Part shown: positions 44,152 to 52,759 of the stretch, piece after piece
Layout: each line of letters starts with the position of its first letter
Numbering within the stretch: the first letter of the stretch is position 1
NCBI GenBank assembly: GCA_020832405.1
Contig: JAFIET010000004.1
Span: forward strand, 1 to 64,000
Length of the DNA: 64,000 nt
Reading direction: 5' to 3'
Source: Balneolales bacterium
GTDB taxonomy: Bacteria; Bacteroidota; Rhodothermia; Balneolales; Cyclonatronaceae
The notes under the pieces: generated by a model
Told to the model about the DNA's origin: nothing
What the model saw: the letters and a program-made list of their open reading frames with translations, nothing else
The model's database searches: none
Translations under genes and position numbers: made by a program

Positions 44152-44210
44152 ACCACCGCATTCACCTTTTCGATCTTCACCGGTTTTAACCCGGCCTTTC
44201 TCCCAAATAT

Positions 44211-45830
44211 ATGAGTAACGGTTACAACAACAATTCCGGCAACTACTCCGGCCCCCGCGGGCAGGATGGTCCGCCGGTATCTTATTCTGAGGGCGGCATT
44301 CTCCCCCCGCAGGCCATCGAAATCGAGCAGGCCGTTCTTGGCGGCATGCTGATTGAACATGAAGCGGCAACCCAGGCTCTCGAGCTTTTACAGCCATCTG
44401 ATTTCTACCGAAAAGGGCACCGACATGTTTTCGAGGTAATGCAGGAGCTATACGAAAAAAGCAATCCCCTCGACCTCATTACCGTGGAAAGCGAGCTACG
44501 CGACCGCAAACTGCTGGATGAAATCGGCGGTCCTGCCTATTTGGGGGAACTTACCCGCTCTGTGAGTTCAGCCGCGAATATTGAGTATCACTGCCAGATT
44601 CTGACTGAAAAGGCCATCAAGCGAACCATCATCGGGACCTTTACTGAGGTAGTAAAAGAGTCGTACGACCCCGGCACGGATCCCTACGACATGCTCGACA
44701 AGGCCGAGCGAACAATTTACGAGCTTGCCAACGCCAAGCGCGGTGCCGAATCGAACAACATGAGTGATATCCTCAAAAAAACACTTCAGCACCTTGAGGA
44801 TATCCGCGGGCAAAAAGGCGGCATCACCGGCGTACCCTCCGGTACCGATATCGATAAATGGACCGCAGGCTGGCAGCGCGGGGATATGGTAATTATTGCA
44901 GCACGGCCCTCTATGGGAAAAACTGCGTTTGTACTTACTGTAGCCCGCAATGCAGCTTTGTTTCCGGTGGCCGAAAAACGGGCTGCTGTTGCGCTGTTTA
45001 GTCTGGAGATGTCGTCACAACAGCTGGTTCAGCGCCTGCTCACCATGGAAGGCCGCGTGAACGCGCAGGATGCCCGAACCGGCCGCCTCACGGATAATGA
45101 TTTCAAGCTGCTGATTGATGCGGCAAGCCGGCTGTTCAAGGCCAAAATTTTTATTGATGACACCCCGGCCCTCAGCGTTCTCGAACTACGCTCCAAGTGC
45201 CGGCGGCTGAAAAGCGAGCACGATATCGATCTGATCATCATCGATTACCTGCAGCTTATGCGCGGTAATACAAACGACCGCAACTCCAACCGTGAGCAGG
45301 AAATCGCCACCATCTCCCGCGGCCTCAAAAGCCTTGCAAAAGAACTTGACGTGCCTGTTATTGCACTCTCGCAGCTTAGCCGCGCAGTTGAAACCCGAGG
45401 CGGAAGCAAGCGGCCCATGCTGAGTGACCTTCGGGAATCCGGCAGTATTGAGCAGGATGCCGACGTTGTCTGTTTTCTCTACCGCCCGAGCTACTATAAA
45501 ATAACGACCGACGAAGAAGGGCAAAGTACCGAAGGCGTTGCGGAAGTAATTATTGGCAAACAGCGAAACGGTCCGGTCGGGACCGTAAAACTTCAGTTTG
45601 TAGAGCAATACGCGCGCTTTGAAAACTTTGCCTCCTACAACAATGCCGCACCTGGCAACGATGGCGGCTCCGAAGACCGGGGTAACAGCGGCTCTATCCC
45701 TCCTTTTGAGGATGAAGAAGAAAGCGATACCATAATTCCGCCCTCTGAGCCCGGAACCTCCAAAAGGCCGCCCGTTTTCCCCTCCGGTCCCGATCGCCTT
45801 CCCGACGAAGACGGCCCCCCACCATTTTGA
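44211..45830 (+). CDS. dnaB: Replicative DNA helicase
   Basis: A 539-residue hexameric helicase that unwinds DNA at the fork. The N-terminal DnaB domain begins near LPPQAIEIEQAVLGGMLIEH. Walker A is ARPSMGKT at 231-238, followed by FSLEMSSQQLVQRLL, the Walker B region DLIIIDYLQLM and the arginine-finger region KRPMLSDLRESGSIEQDADV. No intein interrupts it. The tail (about 475-539) is acidic, Gly/Ser/Pro-rich and probably disordered. It follows the UDG gene by 59 bp. Confidence 0.95.
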   Translation: MSNGYNNNSGNYSGPRGQDGPPVSYSEGGILPPQAIEIEQAVLGGMLIEHEAATQALELLQPSDFYRKGHRHVFEVMQELYEKSNPLDLITVESELRDRKLLDEIGGPAYLGELTRSVSSAANIEYHCQILTEKAIKRTIIGTFTEVVKESYDPGTDPYDMLDKAERTIYELANAKRGAESNNMSDILKKTLQHLEDIRGQKGGITGVPSGTDIDKWTAGWQRGDMVIIAARPSMGKTAFVLTVARNAALFPVAEKRAAVALFSLEMSSQQLVQRLLTMEGRVNAQDARTGRLTDNDFKLLIDAASRLFKAKIFIDDTPALSVLELRSKCRRLKSEHDIDLIIIDYLQLMRGNTNDRNSNREQEIATISRGLKSLAKELDVPVIALSQLSRAVETRGGSKRPMLSDLRESGSIEQDADVVCFLYRPSYYKITTDEEGQSTEGVAEVIIGKQRNGPVGTVKLQFVEQYARFENFASYNNAAPGNDGGSEDRGNSGSIPPFEDEEESDTIIPPSEPGTSKRPPVFPSGPDRLPDEDGPPPF

Positions 45831-45861
45831 GACTTCTCAACTATATTTTTGATTAATCAAT

Positions 45862-46656
45862 ATGAATTTTGTAAACACTGCCCTGTTTTCTGCCATTCTG
45901 ACCGGCCTTGGCATTTTCATGCTTTCGGGCTGCACTAATTCAGCGCAGGACTCCCCACAGACTGAACCCGAAAACGTTAGCGCCGAGCGTTACACCTTCA
46001 CATCCTGGTCGCCGCAGGTTGAATTCGCCGGTGCCCTGCGCAATATCATGCGGCAGAACAACCTGAGCGCTCATCTGCACTTTAACGGTTTCGACCTGAA
46101 CCCCAACGTTTACGCGCTCGGTGCTTTTGAAAACCTGAAGGGAGAAATTCTGATTCTGCGGGGCACCTCATTCAGCAACCGGGCCGTGGGTGATGAAGCC
46201 GTTATCATTGACTTGAAGGATGAAGCTGCCGCCTTTATGGTTTGGGCTGAGGTAGAAGACTGGCAGGGCTTTCCCGTCGCAGATTCCGTTCGAACCTTTG
46301 CACAGCTGGAAACTTTTGCAGCACTTCAGGCTGAAACTTTCGGGCTCGACACCCGTCAGCCCTTCCCGTTTGGCCTCACCGGTACTGCTGCCGAGCTTGT
46401 GTGGCATGTTATCGACTGGCCCGAAGACGACCCGGTTCATACGCACGAAAAGCACATGGTTACCGGTCCGCACGGTGTGCTCACTAACATTCCGGTTGAG
46501 GTGCTTGGCTTCTACTCCGACAGTCATCACGGTATTTTTACGCATCACAGCACCAACATGCACCTGCACTTTGTGTCGCATGAGGAAAACGAAGCCGGCC
46601 ATGTTGATGACATCACCCTAAGTTCCGGCGCTACGCTCTGGCTGCCGGCCCGCTGA
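45862..46656 (+). CDS. Alpha-acetolactate decarboxylase-like lipoprotein
   Basis: A 264-residue protein of the BudA family, which turns acetolactate into acetoin with a zinc ion held by three histidines. MHLHF gives His234 and His236, and EAGHVDD gives His247, in the right spacing; HTHEKHMVTGPHGVLTNIP resembles the fold's second half. Unlike cytoplasmic BudA it carries a lipoprotein signal with lipobox LSGC (Cys24), so it should act outside the cytoplasmic membrane, where acetolactate is not expected. Another substrate or a binding role is possible. It is 31 bp after dnaB. Confidence 0.78.
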   Translation: MNFVNTALFSAILTGLGIFMLSGCTNSAQDSPQTEPENVSAERYTFTSWSPQVEFAGALRNIMRQNNLSAHLHFNGFDLNPNVYALGAFENLKGEILILRGTSFSNRAVGDEAVIIDLKDEAAAFMVWAEVEDWQGFPVADSVRTFAQLETFAALQAETFGLDTRQPFPFGLTGTAAELVWHVIDWPEDDPVHTHEKHMVTGPHGVLTNIPVEVLGFYSDSHHGIFTHHSTNMHLHFVSHEENEAGHVDDITLSSGATLWLPAR

Positions 46657-46738
46657 TCCGGGCAGCATCATTGTCGGCATCCGGTGGACGGACAACGCCG
46701 GGCATCTCCCCTACTCAGAAAACCTAACCCCACTGCCG

Positions 46739-47479
46739 ATGTTCCGATTTCTTTTCAACCGACGCGGGCGCTGGCTGGAGGAAGGGCTTTCACCGAAGCA
46801 GGCTGAGGTACTGCGCGGGCTGCCGGAAGTGCAGCGGCTGTCTGAAGATCAATTTAAGCTTCTGTGCGGAAAAACAAGAGTGATGCTTGAGGAAAAAACT
46901 TTCGAAGCCTGCGGCGGCATTGCGCTTACAGAGCAGATGAAGCTCGTAATAGCCGGCTACGCAGCCCTAATGCTGCTGGGCGAGGCTTCGGACTATTTCC
47001 CGGCGCTGACGTCCATCCTCGTTTACCCGAAACCTTACATTGCGCCGGTTGAGGATTACGACGAAGCCGGCATCGTAACTACGGGCCATGAGCGGCGCTT
47101 TGGCGAGTCGTGGGAGTTCGGCAGCCTCGTACTGGCCTGGAATGAAATCGAGCGGCACCTGCAAACCGGCTCTGAGGATAACCTCGTAATTCACGAATTT
47201 GCGCATCAGCTTGATGATGAGCTCGGCATTTCGCTCGAAACCGAGCGGGTGCTCAACGGCAACTCCGAAACCGAATGGGCGGTTGTGATGGCCCGCAAGT
47301 TTGAGGCCTTCAGCCGGAATCCGCGGCGGCTGCCTTCGGTCGATCCCTACGGCGCGGAAGACCTGCACGAGTTTTTTGCCGTGCTTTCAGAGCTTTACTT
47401 CACCCGACCGGAAGCCCTGCGCCAGGATTCGGAGCAGCTTTATAAAGTGATGGCGCATATTTACAACCCGACACCCTAA
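46739..47479 (+). CDS. Zinc metallopeptidase, MtfA family
   Basis: A 246-residue cytoplasmic protein. HEFAHQLDDE at 152-161 is the HExxH zinc motif (His152, His156, catalytic Glu153), and LHEFFAVLSELYFTRPEAL holds the third ligand Glu. The N-terminal LSPKQAEVLRGLPEVQRL agrees with the family. In E. coli MtfA inactivates the repressor Mlc and so affects glucose uptake; Mlc is not expected here, so the target is unknown. Confidence 0.87.
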   Translation: MFRFLFNRRGRWLEEGLSPKQAEVLRGLPEVQRLSEDQFKLLCGKTRVMLEEKTFEACGGIALTEQMKLVIAGYAALMLLGEASDYFPALTSILVYPKPYIAPVEDYDEAGIVTTGHERRFGESWEFGSLVLAWNEIERHLQTGSEDNLVIHEFAHQLDDELGISLETERVLNGNSETEWAVVMARKFEAFSRNPRRLPSVDPYGAEDLHEFFAVLSELYFTRPEALRQDSEQLYKVMAHIYNPTP

Positions 47480-47499
47480 CCCTCAGACTGACCCAAAAA

Positions 47500-47727
47500 A
47501 TGGGATACGATTTGAAACAGGAACTCAAAAACATCCGTTATATTTCCGATCAAAACGGAGAAATCACCGATGCAGTCGTTCCGGTTGCGGTTTGGAAGGA
47601 AGTGGTAAATGAGCTAAAGCTGAACGGAATAACGGATGATGACGAGCGCGCTTCAGCCCCACAAAAAGCTTCCCAAACGAGGTCAGCCGTTCGGGAGACC
47701 GATGATTTAAACCGGGATTTTTACTGA
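47500..47727 (+). CDS. Small protein, possible Phd-like antitoxin relic
   Basis: A 75-residue protein, 20 bp after the MtfA gene. The stretch IRYISDQNGEITDAVVPVAV and the following WKEVVNELK resemble the strand-turn-strand of prevent-host-death antitoxins (YxxDExGxxxAVVIPxxxYxxLLEE). No toxin gene adjoins it, and the C-terminal half is polar and low in conservation character. It may be an orphan or an unrelated small protein. Confidence 0.45.
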   Translation: MGYDLKQELKNIRYISDQNGEITDAVVPVAVWKEVVNELKLNGITDDDERASAPQKASQTRSAVRETDDLNRDFY

Positions 47728-47840
47728 GGCAGGTATAATCCCGGAAGCTTGTTCGGGGCAGAAACCCATCCCCCCGCAAAAACACCTTTCTTTCTGTTGA
47801 TTACCGCACACCCTAAACACAGTAAAAACAAGAAACACCC

Positions 47841-48818
47841 ATGACCATAAAAGAGCTGAACGAAATTATAGCAGGATACAGCGACGATTCGCTTAGGTTA
47901 ATCCTGAAGGAGCTGTACAAAGCCGTGCCCAAGGCGCAGCGGGAAGAAAACAAGATCGACGAGCTCATCAAAAATCCGGAAGACTGGAAGAAACCAAAGA
48001 AGGCGTACGCAAAAATACCGGGGGTGAAGGAGCTCGCAATACAAATTGATACGTTTGTGGACCGTGCTTATAACGGGTTGTATATCCGCCCGAACGGTAG
48101 CGTAAACAAAAAAAACCGGTCACAATGGCGGCTGCCGGTAATCAGCTTTGTGAAGGCCCTGCAGGCACATGCGGGGGTAACCGGAGAAGACCGGAAAACA
48201 GCTGCCGACGCGGCCCTTAGCCTGTACGAGCTGATGTGGACTGCCCGCTATGAAGCCAAACTTTTCGCCTCAGATGAACCTTTTGAAGCCATTAATTTCA
48301 GCAACGTGGCTTTTTTCGGACTTGTGCTGAGCTTAATGCGGGGCAGCATGCCGTGGAGCGATTATATACGGGAGGGGCTGGAACTGCTGCTCATGAACAC
48401 AATGGCATCTGCTGACAGAAGGATGTCGCTGATCCAGGAGTTTGTCTATACCATTAATAACACAGAGCTTAGCGAAATAACAATCAGCATCGGTACTGAA
48501 ATGCTGAGGAAACTAAAAAAACCTGAGCGGCAGACCGGCAGGCGCATCATTATCAGTGAAGTTAGTCCCTATGAAACCCTTGTTAAGATCATTTTTGGGT
48601 GCTTCTGTATGCTTCATGAATATGAGCGGGGAGTTGATTTTCTGAAAGAAGAGCTCAGCTACTACGATGAAGAATTAATAACCCATCATGTACTTGGTGC
48701 TCTCATTGGAGTTCGCTCGTTTGATCTTTTCATGCGTGAATATGAGGCCGCAGTGGAAAGCGGCATAACGGTTGACCGGACGCTGGAGAATTACTACGAC
48801 CACCTGAGCAGCATTTAA
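47841..48818 (+). CDS. Uncharacterised helical protein
   Basis: A 325-residue soluble protein beginning MTIKELNEIIAGYSDDSLRL. It is rich in predicted helices with no membrane segment, signal or recognised motif. Basic and aromatic patches (WKKPKKAYAKIP, NKKNRSQWRLP) near the N-terminus could bind nucleic acid, but that is speculation. The following gene is convergent 38 bp away. No family is recognised. Confidence 0.6.
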   Translation: MTIKELNEIIAGYSDDSLRLILKELYKAVPKAQREENKIDELIKNPEDWKKPKKAYAKIPGVKELAIQIDTFVDRAYNGLYIRPNGSVNKKNRSQWRLPVISFVKALQAHAGVTGEDRKTAADAALSLYELMWTARYEAKLFASDEPFEAINFSNVAFFGLVLSLMRGSMPWSDYIREGLELLLMNTMASADRRMSLIQEFVYTINNTELSEITISIGTEMLRKLKKPERQTGRRIIISEVSPYETLVKIIFGCFCMLHEYERGVDFLKEELSYYDEELITHHVLGALIGVRSFDLFMREYEAAVESGITVDRTLENYYDHLSSI

Positions 48819-48856
48819 CGGGGATAAAGATTTTCTGCTGACAAACCGGCATCACA

Positions 48857-49138
48857 TCATTCTTCCCCGCTTTCCATGGTCCAGGCGCTGAGGTCATCCT
48901 GCCAGTTTACGCGCAGCAGGTTGGGGGCGCAGCAGGTCTGGCAGTCTTCAACATACTCCTGTTCCATGCCCTGGCTCGGGTCGATAAACGTATGGTTGGC
49001 AGCCCCGCAGAAGCTGCAGTTGAAGTTTCCCTGCTGAATGCTTACGTCGCTGAAACCGTCGTCGTAGTCATCCCAGGTTTCATCATCATCAAAACCGAAG
49101 TCATCATCGTCGTCATCATCATCATCAAAATTAATCAT
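48857..49138 (-). CDS. CPXCG-motif cysteine-rich protein with poly-Asp N-terminus
   Basis: A 93-residue protein. FNCSFCGAANHTFIDPSQG and ECQTCCAPNLLRV-like sequence (VEDCQTCCAPNL) provide two CxxC zinc knuckles of the Cys_rich_CPXG family. The first 25 residues after the Met are almost all Asp, encoded by GAT/GAC triplets that form a short microsatellite (49096-49130 region). An upstream Met at 49189 adds 17 residues unlike the family, so the Met at 49138 is preferred. Role unknown. Confidence 0.8.
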   Translation of the reverse strand: MINFDDDDDDDDDFGFDDDETWDDYDDGFSDVSIQQGNFNCSFCGAANHTFIDPSQGMEQEYVEDCQTCCAPNLLRVNWQDDLSAWTMESGEE

Positions 49139-49209
49139 ACATAAAATTGTTTTTGACCGGATAAGCAGATGGGGCACAGCAGCCTTCATCCGAAAATTAA
49201 AAAATCAGG

Positions 49210-49250
49210 AAACCAAAAGGGACGCGATTCAGTCGCGTCCCTTTTGGTTT
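49210..49250 (-). terminator. Strong terminator of the secreted PLD-family gene
   Basis: A perfect 18-bp stem (49210-49227 with 49233-49250) and TTCAG loop lie 25 bp past the stop, with a T-rich minus-strand tract after it. Confidence 0.9.
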
Positions 49251-49274
49251 GGAGAAAATAACTGAGGCTTACGC

Positions 49275-52200
49275 TTATTTGATGAGCGTCATTTTACGGG
49301 TAAACTGCTGACCGCTGCCCAGCTGCATGCTGTACAGGTACACGCCGCTTGCCAGCCGTGAGGCATCGAAGCTTACGGTGTGCCTGCCCGCGCTCATGCT
49401 TTCATTGCGCACCAGGGTTGCGACCACCCGACCGGTGATGTCGTACACATTTATCGTAACCTGCTCCTGATTCGGAAGCTCAAAACTGAGGTTCGTTGTA
49501 GGGTTGAACGGGTTCGGATAGTTCTGGGAGAGGGATGCCACCATCGGAACTTCATAACCGGTGTCGTCGATATTCACCGGAACGTTGAAGGTATCTTCCC
49601 CGCCGGCCTGCCAGTAGCGGGCTGCGAACTCCTGGAAGTATTCGTTAGCCAGACGGCTGCTGCGGATGATGAGGGTGTTTTCATCATTTGAGAAGTTGGC
49701 GTTGGCCGACCAGTTGTGTGAGCCGGTGATGACCGTTGCATTGCTGCCGGCTTGTTCGCCGTCAACTATCGCGGTCTTGTGGTGAAGCAGGCCGAACTCG
49801 CCCTGCGGCAGATGGTGCACATCGGCCCAGCCGCTGAGGTAATCCCACTCGCTGCCCTGCCCCGCTATCTGCCCGATTACACCGCGAACGTTCACGCCCT
49901 GATTGAAGCGCGAAAGCATGGTGTTGGAAATCGGCCGGCGGGTAATCAGGTTCAGGTTCAGATCGATGCTTTCCTGTGCCGTAGCCAGGGTGCGGTTGAT
50001 CTGCGCCTCGGTGCTGCCCTGCGGGCTAAAGTACAGCTGCACATAGGTTTGGTCTTCGCCAATCCAGAAAGAGGACGCGTTCACAACCTTCTTATCAGCA
50101 CTGAATCGCGCCTGATTCGGGCGAAACGCGCCGGACTCGGCCCCCCACATCTGGTTGAACTCACGCCAGTAGGAACGGGCGAGGGCCACATCCTGAATGT
50201 TGAGCATGTTCTGGAACTGATTATTGGTGCCGTCGTCGGTGGCATTCCAGGAACTGGTAACGACCCAGGTTTTGTGATAATCCTGATGGAAGGCATCAAT
50301 CACGGCAAATTTGTTGTGCATCTGCTCGATGCTGTTGGCCTGCACAGCCGGTACACCTGCATTTTGCATACGGGTGATGACCGCGTTGGTATTGCCGGTA
50401 TGATTGGAGCCGATCACGCGAACCTGCACTCCGCGCTGATGCGCAGCGATGATGGCGTCGCCGATGGCGTTGCCTGCCGCACCGCTGATGGAGTAGAAGG
50501 CAAATTCGGCTGAAACTTCGGCAGCATTGATAAACTCAATGAGGCGGTCAGCAAAATTAACGTTCTGCTGTGCTTCGGTGAACAGGGCCAGCTCATGCGC
50601 AACGCTCTGATTAAACAGCGCGATGATCTCCCCGGTTGATCCTGCGGGGGAGGCGGTGGAGCTGAGATAGCGGGACGTTACGCTTGTATCCTGACCTGCA
50701 GCAGAGCGCAGCTCAAACTCGAAGGTTTCGGCATACCAAAGCCCGTCGATAGTAACACTGTGGAAGGTTTTCGGGGTCTCATCAACGATGGTGCCCAGTT
50801 CGAGGGATGAGGTGAGTCCGTAGCGGACTTCCGTGTGCCCCGGCGCTTCCGTTTCCCATTCGAGGGTGATGGAGTTGGCCGTAGTCGTAACCGTGTAAGG
50901 CGGAGCAGTTGCAATGATGGGTCCGACTGTAGAGCGGATATCGCTGCGGAAACGCGGCAGAATCTGCTGATTGGCAAGGAAACGGCCGGCTACCCCGGTA
51001 ATTTCAGTTAAACTGTTGGGGATAAGCGCACCAGGGATGTTGGTGAAGTTATCGACCCGCAGCTGCGACTCAGCCGTGCCGTCGGTAATGGTATAGTTCG
51101 TGCCGCCGGAAAATACGCCCGAGTTGGTGAAGGTAACATCGGTGAGCCGTACAAGCTGCCCTTCAAAATCACCGCTGTTGAGCTGTGCAAGGGTGATGTC
51201 GGCAGGCTCGACTTCATCGTTGGCTTCATTAAATACTTCAAACGAGGTATGATTGATTACCTGAAGCAGCTGATTGAAATTACCGATCTGTCCGGTTACG
51301 ACGAGCGAATCGCCTATGATAGCGCCTACGAGGTAATCCTGCCTCATAATTTCGTCGCTGTACCAGGCAATACCGCCGGTTTCATCCTGAAAATAGACCG
51401 GGCCTGCAAACTGATCGGCTACAGTAACCCGACCGGCAACGGTAACGACCGTGCCCTGCGGCAGGCTGCGGGCAACCGCTATCGGAAGCGGCTCTGAGGT
51501 ATCGAGGGTTTCGGCCGAGAGGTTTATTGTGAAAGCCGGCTGCTCAGGGTCGTTGGTTTCGAAGCTGAGGCTGCCCGAATAAACGCCGTTTTCGGGAGCA
51601 TCAAAGACGATGCTTACCGTGGCCGTTTCCAGATTTCCGAGGGTAACATTCAGGTCGCCTTCAATCGAGAACGCATCACCCTGAACGCTGGCATTGGTGA
51701 TTTCGAGCGGGGTCTGCCCTTCGTTGCGCAGGCGCAGGTTTGCGGAGCCGCTGCCGGTAGTGGTTCCGAAATCGAAGGTGCCGCCGCTCTGGAAAGGCGC
51801 ATCGTTGATACGCACCACAAGTACCGGCTCTTCGGTTTCCTGTACATAATCGGTGATGAGCACATCATCCACGTTGATGCGGTTTCCGGCGGTGCGATCA
51901 AAACGCAGACGCACATTGCCGGGAATGTTCTGGGTTACGGTGTACTGCTCGAGGGTATTGCTAAGAGTGAAGGCCGGACCCACCGGTTGCCATGTAGAGC
52001 CGCCGTTGGTGGAAACGCTGACCTGCACTACACCGCCGGTATCGTTGGCAAATCCGGAATTAGCGGCGTAGAAGGTAACCTCGCTCATACCGTTTGGATA
52101 ATCGAAATTCATTTCAATAAAGCCGGCGCGAATCCGTGCAGAACGGGTGCCGTTTTTGCGGTCGTTTGAGTCTGTGCCAATGAGGGCATCACTAAAAAAC

Positions 52201-52346
52201 CAGGTTCCGGAACTTAAATCAACCGGAGCGGCAGCGTATCCGCCTTTAACTCCCTGTTCCATGTCTTCAAAAAGCTGAGCCTGAACCATAGCGGGCATCG
52301 CCATAACACAAGCCAGCACTGCTGTGCGTAACCAAAATTTCATCAT
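49275..52346 (-). CDS. Secreted phospholipase-D-superfamily protein with OB-like domain and T9SS tail
   Basis: A 1023-residue exported protein. In order: signal peptide (1-23), a jelly-roll-like domain, a beta-sandwich with NDPEQPAFTINLSAE, an OB-like domain (about 290-375, GTVVTVAGRVTVADQF), a fibronectin-type domain, then two PLD motifs, HNKFAVID (His677, Lys679, Asp684) and HHKTAIVD (His855, Lys857, Asp862). The last 90 residues (YPNPFNPTTNLSFELP to the end) are a type IX secretion domain. PLD enzymes cleave phosphodiesters in lipids or DNA; the OB-like domain favours an extracellular nuclease. It is monocistronic. Confidence 0.88.
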   Translation of the reverse strand: MMKFWLRTAVLACVMAMPAMVQAQLFEDMEQGVKGGYAAAPVDLSSGTWFFSDALIGTDSNDRKNGTRSARIRAGFIEMNFDYPNGMSEVTFYAANSGFANDTGGVVQVSVSTNGGSTWQPVGPAFTLSNTLEQYTVTQNIPGNVRLRFDRTAGNRINVDDVLITDYVQETEEPVLVVRINDAPFQSGGTFDFGTTTGSGSANLRLRNEGQTPLEITNASVQGDAFSIEGDLNVTLGNLETATVSIVFDAPENGVYSGSLSFETNDPEQPAFTINLSAETLDTSEPLPIAVARSLPQGTVVTVAGRVTVADQFAGPVYFQDETGGIAWYSDEIMRQDYLVGAIIGDSLVVTGQIGNFNQLLQVINHTSFEVFNEANDEVEPADITLAQLNSGDFEGQLVRLTDVTFTNSGVFSGGTNYTITDGTAESQLRVDNFTNIPGALIPNSLTEITGVAGRFLANQQILPRFRSDIRSTVGPIIATAPPYTVTTTANSITLEWETEAPGHTEVRYGLTSSLELGTIVDETPKTFHSVTIDGLWYAETFEFELRSAAGQDTSVTSRYLSSTASPAGSTGEIIALFNQSVAHELALFTEAQQNVNFADRLIEFINAAEVSAEFAFYSISGAAGNAIGDAIIAAHQRGVQVRVIGSNHTGNTNAVITRMQNAGVPAVQANSIEQMHNKFAVIDAFHQDYHKTWVVTSSWNATDDGTNNQFQNMLNIQDVALARSYWREFNQMWGAESGAFRPNQARFSADKKVVNASSFWIGEDQTYVQLYFSPQGSTEAQINRTLATAQESIDLNLNLITRRPISNTMLSRFNQGVNVRGVIGQIAGQGSEWDYLSGWADVHHLPQGEFGLLHHKTAIVDGEQAGSNATVITGSHNWSANANFSNDENTLIIRSSRLANEYFQEFAARYWQAGGEDTFNVPVNIDDTGYEVPMVASLSQNYPNPFNPTTNLSFELPNQEQVTINVYDITGRVVATLVRNESMSAGRHTVSFDASRLASGVYLYSMQLGSGQQFTRKMTLIK

Positions 52347-52759
52347 AAAAAACTGCTTTCTTTGAATAAAAACGAATTGAGCTATCAGTCGGCCACTAAA
52401 ATCATCAGAGCATTTCGCCCGTCAGCTTTCACCGCAAAAGGGCGACCGGAAACGGGATGAAGTCTCTCAGATTTCTTGAACCGAATGATGCAGAACTGAA
52501 GCGTTCTGATTTATGCTTTCTTTAAACTGAGAGCGATACGGAGGGCACAAAAGCCCCGATTCAGCAGTTTCGAATAACAGTCCGGATATTTGAACATCTA
52601 CCCAATAGTAAAACACGATTGAATGAAACGAAAAACACCAACATAAAAATGAATGCTACAATCCATTACCTAACTTACGAATTAAAAAGGAAAAAGCATT
52701 GATGCTACATCAGGCTTTAACAAATGGGTAATCTGCAGCTAACCGGGGCAACTCCGGTT
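52347..52759. other. Intergenic region
   Basis: About 410 bp upstream of the secreted PLD gene and downstream of the glycosyltransferase. It should contain the PLD gene promoter. AT-rich from 52600 to 52700. No ORF or structure stands out. Confidence 0.5.
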
